Counted from the stretch's first letter, positions 26,018 through 36,266 are shown. The stretch is 64,000 nucleotides of DNA from Brachybacterium sillae (GCF_025028335.1 NZ_JAFEUW010000001.1:2108001-2172000), one strand, 5' to 3'. Translations and numbers: made by a program. The notes: generated by a model not told the origin, from the letters alone.

Positions 26018-26632
26018 ATGACCACATCGCCCGCCGCCGCTCAGGGCACCGCCCCCATGGGCCTGGACGACAACGTCTACCAGCGCCTGCTGCGCGAGCG
26101 CATCGTCTGGCTCGGGGAGGACGTGCGCGACGACAACGCCAATGCGATCTGCGCGAAGCTCCTGCTCCTGGCGGCTGAGGACCCGGAGAAGGACATCTAC
26201 CTCTACATCAACAGTCCCGGTGGGTCGATCACCGCGGGGATGGCCATCTACGACACGATGCAGTACATCCAGCCGGATGTGGTGACGGTGGCGATGGGTA
26301 TGGCCGCGTCGATGGGACAGTTCCTGCTCTCCTCGGGGGCCAAGGGCAAGCGCTACGCCACGCCGAACGCCCGCGTGCTCATGCACCAGCCGCTCGGTGG
26401 TCTGGGCGGCACCGCCACCGAGATCAAGATCCAGGCCGATCTGATCCTGTCGATGAAGCGCCGCCTGGCCGAACTCACGGCGGAGCAGACCGGCAAGAGC
26501 GTCGAACAGATCCTCGCCGATGGCGACCGCGACAACTGGTTCACCGCCGAGGAGGCCCTCGAGTACGGCTTCATCGACAAGATCGTCACCGCGGCGCATG
26601 ACGTCACCGGCGGTGGCGGCACCGAGGACTGA
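26018..26632 (+). CDS. clpP1: ATP-dependent Clp protease proteolytic subunit 1
   Basis: The 204-residue serine protease subunit has nucleophile S98 in GMAASMGQ, H123 in LMHQPLGG and the family [12 protein letters not shown] motif. In actinobacteria ClpP1 and ClpP2 form mixed two-ring tetradecamers and neither works alone. The ATG has a strong AAGGAGA ribosome site. clpP2 follows 50 nt later. Confidence 0.95.
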   Translation: MTTSPAAAQGTAPMGLDDNVYQRLLRERIVWLGEDVRDDNANAICAKLLLLAAEDPEKDIYLYINSPGGSITAGMAIYDTMQYIQPDVVTVAMGMAASMGQFLLSSGAKGKRYATPNARVLMHQPLGGLGGTATEIKIQADLILSMKRRLAELTAEQTGKSVEQILADGDRDNWFTAEEALEYGFIDKIVTAAHDVTGGGGTED

Positions 26633-26682
26633 TCGCGGACCGACTGCGCGCCCGCCCGACCCACCGACCTCCAGGAGCACCC

Positions 26683-27345
26683 GTGACCTTCGATCCCCGC
26701 CTGCAGGCGCAGGCCCCCATGCCCACCAGCCGTTACGTGCTGCCGCAGTACGAGGAGCGCACCGCCTACGGCTTCAAGCGCCAGGACCCGTACACCAAGC
26801 TGTTCGAGGACCGCATCATCTTCCTCGGCGTGCAGGTGGACGACGCCTCCGCCGATGACGTGATGGCCCAGCTGCTGGTGCTGGAGTCCCAGGATCCCGA
26901 CCGTGACATCACGCTGTACATCAACAGCCCCGGGGGCTCCTTCACGGCGCTGACCGCCATCTACGACACGATGCAGTACATCAAGCCGGATGTGACCACG
27001 GTGTGCCTGGGACAGGCGGCCTCCGCGGCGGCTGTGCTGCTGGCGGCGGGCACTCCCGGCAAGCGCCTCGCGCTGCCGAACGCACGCATCCTCATCCACC
27101 AGCCGGCGATGGGCGGCCAGGGCGGCGGCCAGGCCTCGGACATCGAGATCCAGGCCAATGAGATCCTGCGCATGCGTGACTGGCTGGAGGAGACTCTCGC
27201 GCATCACACCGGCCGCAGCAAGGAGGAGGTCAGCCGCGACATCGAGCGCGACAAGATCCTCACCGCCCAGGGTGCGCTGGACTACGGGATCGTCGACCAG
27301 GTGCTCGCCTCCCGCAAGGATGAGGCCCCTCGCCGTCCGCGCTGA
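26683..27345 (+). CDS. clpP2: ATP-dependent Clp protease proteolytic subunit 2
   Basis: The 220-residue partner of ClpP1 has nucleophile S114 in GQAASAAAV and H139 in LIHQPA, plus the [13 protein letters not shown] helix. It carries a ~15-residue longer N-terminal propeptide region than ClpP1, as in other actinobacterial ClpP2. GTG start with AGGAG ribosome site. Ends just before an unusually long hairpin (27352-27413). Confidence 0.95.
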   Translation: MTFDPRLQAQAPMPTSRYVLPQYEERTAYGFKRQDPYTKLFEDRIIFLGVQVDDASADDVMAQLLVLESQDPDRDITLYINSPGGSFTALTAIYDTMQYIKPDVTTVCLGQAASAAAVLLAAGTPGKRLALPNARILIHQPAMGGQGGGQASDIEIQANEILRMRDWLEETLAHHTGRSKEEVSRDIERDKILTAQGALDYGIVDQVLASRKDEAPRRPR

Positions 27346-27351
27346 CCCGGC

Positions 27352-27413
27352 AGTGTCGGAGCGCCGCTCCCGCCCGGTCCGGTGAGCCCGGGCGGGAGCG
27401 GCGCTCCGACACT
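27352..27413 (+). terminator. very long perfect hairpin between clpP2 and clpX
   Basis: 26-bp perfect inverted repeat (27352-27377 with 27388-27413) around a 10-nt loop, 6 nt after the clpP2 stop. No U tract. It would block or attenuate read-through to clpX, which has its own -10 at 27452-27457. Confidence 0.7.
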
Positions 27414-27451
27414 CGCTCCGGCGGTTCCCCCGGCCCGTCGGGTGCCGCGGG

Positions 27452-27457
27452 TAGCCT
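27452..27457 (+). promoter_or_regulatory. probable -10 element of the clpX promoter
   Basis: TAGCCT, downstream of the long hairpin and 32 nt before the clpX GTG, leaves room for a leader with the AGGAGG ribosome site. Confidence 0.4.
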
Positions 27458-27489
27458 GACCACGTTCCCCAGCTCACCAGGAGGCACCC

Positions 27490-28785
27490 GTGGCACGAAC
27501 CGGCGACGCGGCCGACGTCTTCAAATGCTCGTTCTGCGGCAAGTCGCAGCGGCAGGTGGAGCGGCTGATCTCCGGACCGGCCGGCGTGTACATCTGCGAC
27601 GAGTGCATCGAGCTGTGCAACGAGATCATCGCGGAGGAGATCGAGGCGGCGAAGCCCGCGCCTGACGCCCCGGCTCCGCTGCCGCGGCCGCAGGAGATCT
27701 TCGCGCACCTCGAGGAGTACGTCATCGGGCAGGAGCCCGCCAAGCGGTCCCTCGCCGTCGCCGTCTACAACCATTACAAGCGGGTGCGGTCCGGCGGCGA
27801 GCCGGAGCACACCGCCGGGGCCTTCGGTGATGTCGAGGTCGCGAAGTCGAACGTCCTGCTGGTCGGACCCACCGGCTGCGGCAAGACCTACCTCGCGCAG
27901 ACCCTCGCCAAACTGCTCGACGTGCCCTTCGCCATGGCCGACGCGACCGCGCTCACGGAGGCCGGGTATGTGGGCGAGGACGTCGAGAACATCCTGCTGA
28001 AGCTGCTGCAGGCCGCCGACTACGACGTGGAGCGCGCCCAGCAGGGCATCATCTACATCGATGAGGTCGACAAGATCGGCCGCAAGGCCGAGAACCCCTC
28101 GATCACCCGTGACGTCTCCGGGGAGGGCGTGCAGCAGGCGCTGTTGAAGATCCTCGAGGGCACCGTCGCGGCGGTTCCCCCTCAGGGTGGCCGCAAGCAC
28201 CCCCACCAGGACTTCATCCAGATCGACACCACCAACGTGCTGTTCATCGTGGCGGGGGCGTTCGCCGGTATCGAGGACATCATCGGCAGCCGCATCGGCA
28301 AGCGGGGCATCGGCTTCGGCTCGGAGCTGCACACCCCGATGGAGCAGGCGGAGATCTACTCCCACCTGCTGCCGGAGGACCTGCTGAAGTTCGGTCTGAT
28401 CCCCGAGTTCATCGGCCGCCTTCCGGTGATCACGAGCGTCTCGAACCTCGACCAGGACGCGCTGATCCGGATCCTCACCGAGCCGCGCAACGCCCTCACC
28501 AAGCAGTACCAGCGCATGTTCGCCCTCGACGGGGTGGAACTGGATTTCGAACGCTCGGCTCTGGAGGCGATCGCCGCACGGGCGCTGGAACGCGGCACCG
28601 GGGCTCGTGGCCTGCGGGCGATCCTCGAGGAGACCCTGCAGCCGGTGATGTTCGAGGTGCCGTCCCGGGAGGATGTCGCCAAGGTCGTGATCACGGAGGG
28701 TGTCGTCACCCAGGGGCGGGAACCGCTGATGCTCACCCAGAACGAGGCCGATCGCGGTGCGCGACGCCGCAGCAAGAGCGCATGA
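27490..28785 (+). CDS. clpX: ATP-dependent Clp protease ATP-binding subunit ClpX
   Basis: ClpX unfolds substrates and feeds them to ClpP1P2. The 431-residue protein has the N-terminal zinc-binding domain (C13, C16, C36, C39), Walker [13 protein letters not shown], Walker [12 protein letters not shown] and sensor 2 [11 protein letters not shown]. The GTG has a perfect AGGAGG ribosome site. Its stop overlaps the chorismate mutase ATG by 4 nt. Confidence 0.96.
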   Translation: MARTGDAADVFKCSFCGKSQRQVERLISGPAGVYICDECIELCNEIIAEEIEAAKPAPDAPAPLPRPQEIFAHLEEYVIGQEPAKRSLAVAVYNHYKRVRSGGEPEHTAGAFGDVEVAKSNVLLVGPTGCGKTYLAQTLAKLLDVPFAMADATALTEAGYVGEDVENILLKLLQAADYDVERAQQGIIYIDEVDKIGRKAENPSITRDVSGEGVQQALLKILEGTVAAVPPQGGRKHPHQDFIQIDTTNVLFIVAGAFAGIEDIIGSRIGKRGIGFGSELHTPMEQAEIYSHLLPEDLLKFGLIPEFIGRLPVITSVSNLDQDALIRILTEPRNALTKQYQRMFALDGVELDFERSALEAIAARALERGTGARGLRAILEETLQPVMFEVPSREDVAKVVITEGVVTQGREPLMLTQNEADRGARRRSKSA

Positions 28786-29222
28786 GCGACGCGAACATGA
28801 GCGAGGAGCAGACCCCCGCCCGGGCAGCGCACGTGCTGGCCGGTGCGCAGATCGATGACTCCGCGCGTGCCCGGCACCTGCTGGCCGAGGCGCGGCGCAG
28901 CATCGACAACATCGACGCCGCCCTGGTGCACCTGCTGGCCGAGCGCTTCAAGCACACGCAGCGGGTCGGACTGCTCAAGGCCGAGCACGGCCTGCCGCCG
29001 GCCGACCCGGACCGCGAGGCCCAGCAGGTGGCGCGACTGCAGGAACTCGCCCGCACTTCGGGCCTGGATCCGGTGTTCGCCGAGCGGTTCCTGCGGTTCA
29101 TCGTCACCGAGGTAATCCGCCATCACGAGCAGATCCGCGATGACGTCGAGGACGCCCTCGCGGAGGACGGCACGGACGGGTCGACCTCCCCCTCAACCCC
29201 CACCCGGCGCGCGCAGTCCTGA
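28782..29222 (+). CDS. chorismate mutase (AroQ class)
   Basis: The 146-residue protein has the AroQ helical bundle signature: [39 protein letters not shown] with the catalytic Arg/Lys positions, and a third helix with [16 protein letters not shown]. It converts chorismate to prephenate for Phe/Tyr synthesis. The ATG overlaps the clpX stop as ATGA. N- and C-terminal tails (about 1-30, 125-146) are disordered-looking. Confidence 0.85.
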   Translation: MSDANMSEEQTPARAAHVLAGAQIDDSARARHLLAEARRSIDNIDAALVHLLAERFKHTQRVGLLKAEHGLPPADPDREAQQVARLQELARTSGLDPVFAERFLRFIVTEVIRHHEQIRDDVEDALAEDGTDGSTSPSTPTRRAQS

Positions 29223-29340
29223 GCCCCGCTGAGGTCCCCGCTCCGGAGCGTGTCGCCGGCCACCCGGATCCGGCGTTCACCAGCACCGACCCACCGGTTT
29301 ACGGCCCCCTCCAGAGCGCGGAGGGCGGCGCCCCGCGTGG

Positions 29341-29346
29341 TAGGTT
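29341..29346 (+). promoter_or_regulatory. -10 hexamer of leaderless fdhA promoter
   Basis: TAGGTT, 6 nt before the fdhA ATG with no ribosome-binding sequence between. Confidence 0.5.
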
Positions 29347-29352
29347 TCCGGC

Positions 29353-32300
29353 ATGGCACGACGGACGTTCCTCGAATGGCCTGTCCTCCGACAGGCCACC
29401 GGCAAAGACCGCTGGGGTCGAGGCCCCGCGGTGGAGTCGGCCCAGACCCGCGACATCGAGCCGCGCACGGTCACCGCTGACCGTGTGGTGAAGAGTGTCT
29501 GCCCCTTCTGCGCCGTGGGCTGCGGCCAGAACGTGTACGTGAAGGACGGCAAGGTCGTCCAGATCGAGGGCAACCCGGACTCCCCGATCTCGCGCGGGCG
29601 TCTGTGCCCGAAGGGCGCGGCCAGCGAGCAGCTGGTCAACTCGCCCACGCGCGTGACCGAGGTGCTGTACCGGGCGCCGCGTGCCAAGGACTGGCAGCGC
29701 ATGGACCTCGACACGGCGATGAACATGATCGCCGACCGGTACCTCGAGGCCCGTCGTGCGCACTGGCAGGACGTCGACGAGAAGGGGCACCCGCTGCGGC
29801 GGACCCTCGGCATCGCCAGCCTCGGCGGCGCCACCATCGACAACGAGGAGAACTACCTCGCGAAGAAGCTGTTCTCGGCCACCGGGGCGATCCAGGTCGA
29901 GAACCAGGCCCGCATATGACACTCCGCCACGGTTCCCGGTCTGGGAGCCTCGTTCGGACGTGGCGGCGCCACGCAGCAGGTGCAGGACTTCGCCAACGCT
30001 GACTGCATCCTGATCCAGGGCTCGAACATGGCCGAGGCCCACCCGGTCGCGTTCCAGTGGGTCATCGAGGCGAAGAAGCGCGGTGCACGCGTGATCCATG
30101 TGGATCCGCGGTTCTCGCGCACCTCCGCGCAGGCCGATCGGTACGTGCCGATCCGTGCCGGCTCGGACATCGTCTTCCTCGGCGCGATCATCAATCACAT
30201 CCTCACCAATGAGCTGTACTTCGACGAGTACGTCCGCAACTACACCAACGCGGCGACGATCGTCGGGGACGACTTCCGCGACACCGAGGATCTGGAGGGC
30301 CTGTACTCCGGCTTCGACGCCGCGACGGGTGTGTACGACACCAGCTCGTGGGGATACAAGGAGAAGGGCGGCGGCACCGTCCGCGGCACCGAGGAGAAGG
30401 CCGACGGCGGCGACGAGCACGGCGAGGCCAGCGGTGAGGCCCACGGTTCTGGTGGCCCCGCGCTGGAGCATTCCGAGAGCGAGACCGATCCGACGCTGCA
30501 GCATCCCCGCACGGTGTTCCAGATCCTCAAACGCCACTTCTCCCGGTACACCCCGGAGATGGTGGAGGAGGTCTGCGGCATCAGCCAGGAGGACTTCTAC
30601 TACGTCGCCGACTCGCTGGTGCAGAACTCCGGCCGTGAGCGCACCACGATGTTCGCGTACGCGGTGGGCTGGACGCAGCACATCCAGGGCGCCCAGTTCA
30701 TCCGTGCGGCCGCCATCCTCCAGCTGCTGCTGGGCAACGTCGGTCGGCCCGGTGGCGGCATCATGGCCCTGCGCGGCCACGCCACCATCCAGGGCTCCAC
30801 GGACATCCCGACGCTGTTCAACCTGCTGCCCGGTTACCTCCCGATGCCGAAGGCGGGCACGCACGACACGCTGAAGGACTACCTCGAGGCCGTCGGCTCC
30901 AAGAAGCAGAAGGGCTTCTGGGCCAACGCCGATGCCTACGCCATCAGCCTGCTGAAGGCGTGGTGGGGGGACGCCGCGACCGCCGAGAACGACTACGCCT
31001 GGGATTACATGCCCCGTCTGACCGGTGCCCACGGCACCTACCAGACGCTGCAGCTGATGCTGCAGGACGAGGTCGACGGCTACTTCCTGCTGGGGCAGAA
31101 CCCGGCGGTGGGGTCGGCCAACGGCAAGCTGCAGCGCCAGGGCATGTCCCATCTGAAGTGGATGGTCGTGCGCGACTTCCAGCTGATCGAGTCCGCCACC
31201 TGGTGGAAGGACGGACCGGAGATCGAGTCCGGGGAGATGCGCCCCGAGGACATCGAGACCGAGATCTTCTTCCTGCCGGCGGCGAACCACGTCGAGAAGG
31301 CCGGGTCCTTCACGCAGACCCAGCGCATGGTGCAGTGGCGCGACCGCGCCGTCGAGCCGCCGGGCGACTGCCGCAGCGAGCTGCAGTTCTTCTTCGAACT
31401 CGGCAACCTGCTGAAGGAGCGCGTGAAGGACTCCACCGACCCGCGCGACAAGCCGCTGCAGGACCTCACCTGGGACTACCCGACCGATGAGCACGGGGAG
31501 CCCGACGCCGAGGCCGTGCTGCGGGAGATCAACGGCTACCACGTGACCGGTGAGAACGCCGGGGAGCCGCTGACGGCCTTCGCGCAGATGAAGGCCGACG
31601 GCTCCACCGCCGGTGGCTGCTGGATCTACGCGGGCGTCTACGCCGGCGGGGAGAACATGGCCCGTCGTCGTGTGCCCGGCAGCGAGCAGGACGAGGTCGC
31701 CGCGAAGTGGGGCTGGGCCTGGCCCGCCAACCGACGCATCCTCTACAACCGTGCCTCGGCCGACCCGGAGGGCCGCCCGTGGTCGGAGCGCAAGAAGTAC
31801 GTGTGGTGGGATGCCGAGGCCGGCAAGTGGACCGGTAAGGATGTCCCGGACTTCCCGGTGGACCGTGATCCGTCGGCCCGCCCCGACCCGTCTGTCGGCG
31901 GTCCGGCGGCCCTGTCCGGCATCGACCCGTTCATCATGCAGGCCGACGGCAAGGGCTGGCTCTTCGCGCCCAAGGGCATGGTCGATGGGCCGATGCCCAC
32001 GCACTACGAGCCGCTCGAGTCGCCGATCCCGAACGCCCTGTACCCGCAGCAGGCGACCCCGCCGCGTCTGATGATGCCGCGCGAGGACAACCTGACCGCT
32101 CCGGGTGCCGGGTACCCCGGCGGTGACGTCTACCCGTACGTCTTCACCACCTACCGCCTCACCGAGCACCACACGGCCGGTGGCATGAGCCGCTTCCTGC
32201 CGTACCTCTCCGAGCTGCAGCCCGAGCAGTTCTGCGAGGTCTCGCCGGAGCTGGCGGAGGAGGTCGGCCTGGAGAACAACGGCTGGGCCACGCTCATCAC

Positions 32301-32766
32301 CCCGCGCTCCGCCATCGAGGCGCGAGTATTGGTGACCGAGCGCATGACGCCGCTGACGATCCGTGGCCGCACGGTGCACCAGATCGGCCTGCCGTACCAC
32401 TTCGGCAGCGGGACCGAGGCGGTCGTGGAGGGTGATTCGCCCAACGACCTGATCGGCATCGTGATGGATCCGAACACGCAGATCCAGAACTCGAAGTCGA
32501 TCGCCGTGGCGATCCGTCCGGGGCGGCGCCCGCGCGGTGCCGAGCGCCTGGAACTGGTGGAGAAGTACCGCCGGGATGCCGGGATCACCCCGGAGACCGG
32601 TACCACCCGCGTCACGGCGCCCGACTACCCGAACGGGACGCGCGAGGAGGACCTCGCCACCGCGGATCTGTCCGGCGCCGATGACGCCGGCCGGTCCGGT
32701 GCGGCGGGTCTGCAGCGGGGACGCCGCGCCCGCACGTCCGACGACACGTCCTCCGAGGAGCGCTGA
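29353..32766 (+). CDS. fdhA: selenocysteine-containing formate dehydrogenase alpha subunit (UGA 29917-29919 read as Sec)
   Basis: This molybdo/tungsto-bis-MGD enzyme oxidises formate to CO2. Full length is 1137 residues if the in-frame TGA at codon 189 is decoded. The residues around it (ENQARI-U-HSATVPGLGASFG) are the standard Sec active site, with the conserved His next to Sec. The N-terminal [4Fe-4S] cluster ligands are C50, C53, C57 and C85. The C-terminal MGD-binding domain starts about residue 900 (YPYVFTTYRLTEHHTAG). A SECIS hairpin follows the UGA. The start has RRTFLEW, a Tat-like motif, but no hydrophobic core follows, so export is doubtful. Residues about 345-380 are a Gly/Glu/His-rich insert. 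The fdhB ATG overlaps the stop by one base. Confidence 0.93.
29917..29966 (+). promoter_or_regulatory. Sec UGA codon and bacterial SECIS element
   Basis: UGA at 29917-29919. Directly downstream, outer stem CCGCCACG (29924-29931) pairs with CGTGGCGG (29959-29966). The apical hairpin at 29931-29949 has GG/CC, a bulged U, CCC/GGG and loop GGUCU. The same order of stem, bulged U and GGUCU loop is found in E. coli fdhF, the feature SelB recognises. Confidence 0.85.
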
Positions 32767-33848
32767 TGCCGCAGCTGGCAGGGCCCACTGATCCCATCGC
32801 CGACGTCCACTGGGACGAGCGGGCGAAGGACCGCAAGGGCTTCTTCACCGACACCTCCATCTGCATCGGCTGCAAGGCCTGCGAGGTGGCCTGCAAGGAG
32901 TGGAACCACAACCCGGCCGACGGCGACTGGTCGCTGCTGGGGTCGAGCTTCGACAACACCGGGTCGCTCGGCGCGAACACCTGGCGGCATGTGGCGTTCG
33001 TCGAGCAGGACGGGGAGCGGATCCGGCTGGCCCGCGAGTCGGGCCGCACGCTGGTCAGCCTCGGCATGCCGGGTATCGGCCCGCGTCCGGGTCGGCCCGC
33101 CGGGGGTCCCGGTTCCGGGGTCGCCCGCGACACCGCGCAGGGCCTGGGTCTGAACCTCACGGATCAGCCGGCCCCCGCTGCAGGGCTGGGCGCTGTGGAC
33201 ACCACCCCGCCGGACACCCCCGAGTTCCGCTGGCTGATGTCCTCCGATGTGTGCAAGCACTGCACGCACGCCGGTTGTCTCGACGTGTGCCCCACCGGTG
33301 CGCTGTACCGCACCGAGTTCGGCACCGTGGTGGTGCAGGCCGACATCTGCAACGGCTGCGGTACCTGCGTGGCCGGATGCCCGTTCGGCGTGATCGAGCG
33401 GCGTGATGACGGCACCGTCGCCACGCCCCGCCAGCGCGGCGAGGGTGGCGCGGCGATGGACGTGCCGAACAAGGGCACCGCGAACAAGTGCACCCTGTGC
33501 TACGACCGTCTGAAGGCCGACCAGACCCCGGCGTGTGCGCAGACCTGCCCGACCACTTCGATCCGCTTCGGCGACCGCAGTGAGATGGTCGCCGCGGCCG
33601 AGGAGCGGGTCGCGCAGCTGCACGCCCAGGGTATGACCGAGGCCCGCCTGTACGGCGCCAACGAGAACGATGGCGTCGGCGGCACCGGCTCGGTGTTCCT
33701 GCTGCTGGATGAGCCGGAGGTCTACGGTCTGCCGCCGGACCCGCAGGTCCCGACGAAGGACCTGCCGACCATGTATCTGCGCGCCGGCATCGCCGCCGCC
33801 GGGATGGTCGCCGCCACCGCCGTTGCGTTCCTGGGGGCCCGCCGATGA
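32766..33848 (+). CDS. fdhB: formate dehydrogenase iron-sulfur (beta) subunit
   Basis: The 360-residue ferredoxin-like subunit carries four cysteine sets for [4Fe-4S] clusters: CIGCKACEVACKEW (about 37-50), CKHCTHAGCLDVCP, CNGCGTCVAGCPFG and CTLCYDRL with CAQTCP. It passes electrons from FdhA to the membrane subunit. A Gly/Pro-rich loop (about 105-140) separates the first two sets. A single C-terminal hydrophobic segment (MYLRAGIAAAGMVAATAVAFL) likely anchors it, like FdnH. ATG overlaps the fdhA stop (TGATG); its stop overlaps the next ATG. Confidence 0.93.
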   Translation: MPQLAGPTDPIADVHWDERAKDRKGFFTDTSICIGCKACEVACKEWNHNPADGDWSLLGSSFDNTGSLGANTWRHVAFVEQDGERIRLARESGRTLVSLGMPGIGPRPGRPAGGPGSGVARDTAQGLGLNLTDQPAPAAGLGAVDTTPPDTPEFRWLMSSDVCKHCTHAGCLDVCPTGALYRTEFGTVVVQADICNGCGTCVAGCPFGVIERRDDGTVATPRQRGEGGAAMDVPNKGTANKCTLCYDRLKADQTPACAQTCPTTSIRFGDRSEMVAAAEERVAQLHAQGMTEARLYGANENDGVGGTGSVFLLLDEPEVYGLPPDPQVPTKDLPTMYLRAGIAAAGMVAATAVAFLGARR

Positions 33849-35113
33849 GCACGAGTGAGTTCGACGCCTACCGTCCGCCGCAGAGCGGCCGCCGCCGTCG
33901 CGGGGGCCCGCGACCCGGAGCGGGCGAGAAGCAGCCCGCAGGACAGTCTGAGCAGCAGTCCGCCGCAGCGGGCTCGCCGACAGGACAGCAGATCCCCGAC
34001 GCACCGCAGATCGCCTCCGGCCGATACGCCGGGGGCGCCGGCCGCAAGCCCGCCGGGGAGGGTCGCCGTCGGGCGGCCGCCGAGGGCGCGGGCGAGATGC
34101 CGATGGTCGACGATGTCCGCTTCACCTCGTACTACGGCCGTCCGATCATCAAGGCGCCGCCGTGGGGTGCGCCGATCGCCGCCTACCTGTTCCTCGGTGG
34201 TGTGGCCGGCGGGTCCGGGTTGATCCAGCTCGGTGCCCACTGCACGGGCCGTCCTGCGCTGCGCCGCACCGCCCGCATGGCCGCTCTGGCGGCGCTGGCG
34301 GGTGGCACCGTCGCACTGATCGAGGACCTCGGCCGGCCCGAGCGCTTCCTCAACATGCTGCGGACGGTGAAGGTCACCTCCCCGATGAGCATCGGCACCT
34401 GGATCCTCACGGGGTATGGCCTGTCCGCCGGGATGACCGGGGCCAATGAGATCGACCGCCTGCTGGGGGAGCGGCTGCCGTTGAGCGCCATCCGGCCGCT
34501 GGCGCGGTCGCTGGAGACGCCCGCCGCGGTGAGCTCCGCGATCTTCGGCGCCCCCCTCGCCGCGTACACCGGTGTGCTGCTGGGCAGCACCGCGGTGCCG
34601 ACGTGGAACGGTGCCCGCCAGCACCTCTCCTTCGTGTTCGTCTCCTCGGCGGCGATGGCCTCGGCGGGTCTCGCGCTGGCGGGGACGCCGACGCGGGAGG
34701 CCGGTCCGGTGCGTCTGCTCGGAGCGGTCGCGGCCGGTGCGGATCTCGCGGCGACGCGGGTGATGGAGAAGTCCATGCATCCGGTGGAGGCGGAGCCCCT
34801 GCACACCGGCAAGGCCGGGGCGATGCTCACCTGGTCGGAGCGTCTGGCCGTCGGTGGCGCCGTGGTGGGCCTGCTGGGCCGCCGCAACCGTGCGCTGTCG
34901 GTCGCGGGCGGTCTGGCGATGGCCGCCGCCTCCGCACTGACCCGTTTCGCGGTGCTGGAAGCCGGGCTGGCTTCGGCCCGGGACCCGAAGCACGTCGTGG
35001 AGCCGCAGAAGGAGCGCCTCGCGAAGCGTCGCGCTGCCGGGATCACCGGGGATTCGATCACCACCGGTCCGAAGGCGCCGGCCGCCCCGGCGGATGGCGG
35101 CACCACCGCCTGA
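33845..35113 (+). CDS. NrfD-type membrane subunit of formate dehydrogenase
   Basis: The 422-residue protein begins with a ~95-residue Arg/Gly/Pro/Gln-rich disordered region, then an NrfD/PsrC-like core: WGAPIAAYLFLGGVAGGSGLIQ, EDLGRPERFLNMLR and TSPMSIGTWIL are the family's quinone-site motifs. About 8 hydrophobic helices follow. It takes electrons from FdhB to the quinone pool and lacks the haem ligands of FdnI. The ATG overlaps the fdhB stop (ATGA). A terminator follows at 35144. Confidence 0.88.
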   Translation: MSTSEFDAYRPPQSGRRRRGGPRPGAGEKQPAGQSEQQSAAAGSPTGQQIPDAPQIASGRYAGGAGRKPAGEGRRRAAAEGAGEMPMVDDVRFTSYYGRPIIKAPPWGAPIAAYLFLGGVAGGSGLIQLGAHCTGRPALRRTARMAALAALAGGTVALIEDLGRPERFLNMLRTVKVTSPMSIGTWILTGYGLSAGMTGANEIDRLLGERLPLSAIRPLARSLETPAAVSSAIFGAPLAAYTGVLLGSTAVPTWNGARQHLSFVFVSSAAMASAGLALAGTPTREAGPVRLLGAVAAGADLAATRVMEKSMHPVEAEPLHTGKAGAMLTWSERLAVGGAVVGLLGRRNRALSVAGGLAMAAASALTRFAVLEAGLASARDPKHVVEPQKERLAKRRAAGITGDSITTGPKAPAAPADGGTTA

Positions 35114-35143
35114 CCCGACCGCCACAGGCGCGCGACACCACGT

Positions 35144-35176
35144 GACGCCCGCCGCCCCAGAGGGGTGGCGGGCGTC
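35144..35176. terminator. bidirectional hairpin terminator
   Basis: 15-bp stem (35144-35158 with 35162-35176, one G-U) and 3-nt loop between the convergent nrfD-type gene and selD. Confidence 0.8.
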
Positions 35177-35206
35177 GTCGCGTCGGGGAGAGGAGCCAGG
35201 CGCCGT

Positions 35207-36208
35207 TCAGCGGCGGATGGTCACCCGGCCCGGGGTCTCGGCGGTGGTCCGGCCGATCACCGGGTACCCGGGGACCTCACCGACCACCAGCAGACCGCCG
35301 GAGGTCTGCGCATCCGCGAGGAGCAGCAGATCCTCGTCGCGCACCCCCGCGGCTGCGTCCACGTGCGGGCGCACCCAGTCGAGGTTGCGGCGGGTGCCAC
35401 CGGAGATGTAGCCGTCACGCAGCGCCTCGGAGGCGCCGTCGACCAGAGGCACTGCGGTGACGTCGATCTCGGCGCCGACACCACTGGCCCGGCACATCTT
35501 GAACAGGTGACCCAGCAGACCGAATCCTGTGACGTCGGTGGCAGCCCGGGCCCCGGCCTCCAGGGCGGCCCGGGAGGCGTCCCGGTTCAGCTGCGTCATC
35601 GTGGCGATGGCCTGGTCGAACACCTCGCCGGTGGTCTTGTGGCGGTTGTTCAGCAGGCCGACGCCGATCGGTTTCGTGAGCGTCAGCGGCAGACCGGCCT
35701 GCGCCGCGTCGTTGCGCAGCAGACGATCCGGGTGGGCGGTGCCGGTGACGGCCATGCCGTACTTCGGTTCCGGGTCGTCGACGCTGTGGCCGCCGATCAC
35801 CGGGCAACCGGCCTCCTGAGCCACCTCGAGCCCGCCCCGCAGCACCTCCTGCAGCAGCTCGAACGGCAGCACGTCGCGCGGCCACCCGACCAGGTTGATC
35901 GCCACGACCGGTTCGCCGCCCATGGCGTAGATGTCCGACAGGGCGTTCGCGGCGGCGATGCGGCCCCAGTCGGCGGGGGAGTCCACCACGGGGGTGAAGA
36001 AGTCGGCGGTGGACAGCACCGCGAGGTCACCGCGGATCCGCACGGCGGCGGCGTCATCACCGTCGTCGAGGCCCACGACCACCTGCTCGTATCGCTGCCC
36101 GCTCAGCGCCGAGACCGCCTGCTCCAGCTCACCGGGCGGGATCTTGCACGCACACCCTCCGCCGTGGGCCATCGTGGTGAGTCGAGGGGAGTCCGCGCTG
36201 AGAGCCAT
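35207..36208 (-). CDS. selD: selenide, water dikinase (selenophosphate synthetase)
   Basis: SelD uses ATP to turn selenide into selenophosphate, the Se donor for SelA. The 333-residue protein has the glycine-rich active loop HGGGCACKIPP with C19 and K22 at the positions of E. coli Cys17 and Lys20; the codon is TGC, so it is a Cys form, not a selenoprotein. The AIRS-like core shows DDGDDAAAV, ANALSDIYAMGG and DVTGFGLLGH. ATG at 36208 lies 6 nt from the -10-like TAGAAT. Divergent from tRNA-Sec-selA-selB. Confidence 0.95.
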   Translation of the reverse strand: MALSADSPRLTTMAHGGGCACKIPPGELEQAVSALSGQRYEQVVVGLDDGDDAAAVRIRGDLAVLSTADFFTPVVDSPADWGRIAAANALSDIYAMGGEPVVAINLVGWPRDVLPFELLQEVLRGGLEVAQEAGCPVIGGHSVDDPEPKYGMAVTGTAHPDRLLRNDAAQAGLPLTLTKPIGVGLLNNRHKTTGEVFDQAIATMTQLNRDASRAALEAGARAATDVTGFGLLGHLFKMCRASGVGAEIDVTAVPLVDGASEALRDGYISGGTRRNLDWVRPHVDAAAGVRDEDLLLLADAQTSGGLLVVGEVPGYPVIGRTTAETPGRVTIRR

Positions 36209-36214
36209 GTGGCC

Positions 36215-36220
36215 ATTCTA
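36215..36220 (-). promoter_or_regulatory. -10 hexamer of leaderless selD promoter
   Basis: TAGAAT on the minus strand, 6 nt before the selD ATG. Confidence 0.5.
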
Positions 36221-36242
36221 GGGCGGGTGGAGCCGGGTCGGG

Positions 36243-36248
36243 TAGCCT
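36243..36248 (+). promoter_or_regulatory. -10 element of tRNA-Sec-selA-selB promoter
   Basis: TAGCCT lies 18 nt before the mature tRNA-Sec 5' end, back to back with the selD promoter in a 58-bp gap. Confidence 0.45.
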
Positions 36249-36266
36249 GAACCAGCATCCGTGCAT

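Noticed and set aside
29299-32400. A very long open frame antisense to fdhA (and similar ones opposite ileS and the GH65 gene)
   Set aside because: High GC with biased third positions opens the antisense frame; the translations are Arg/Gly/His-rich without motifs.
29353-32766. fdhA as a pseudogene or two separate genes split at 29917
   Set aside because: The stop is UGA, the flanking residues match the Sec active site, a SECIS follows at once, and selA, selB, selD and tRNA-Sec lie next door.
35207-36208. SelD as a second selenoprotein
   Set aside because: The active-site codon at residue 19 is TGC (Cys), not TGA.
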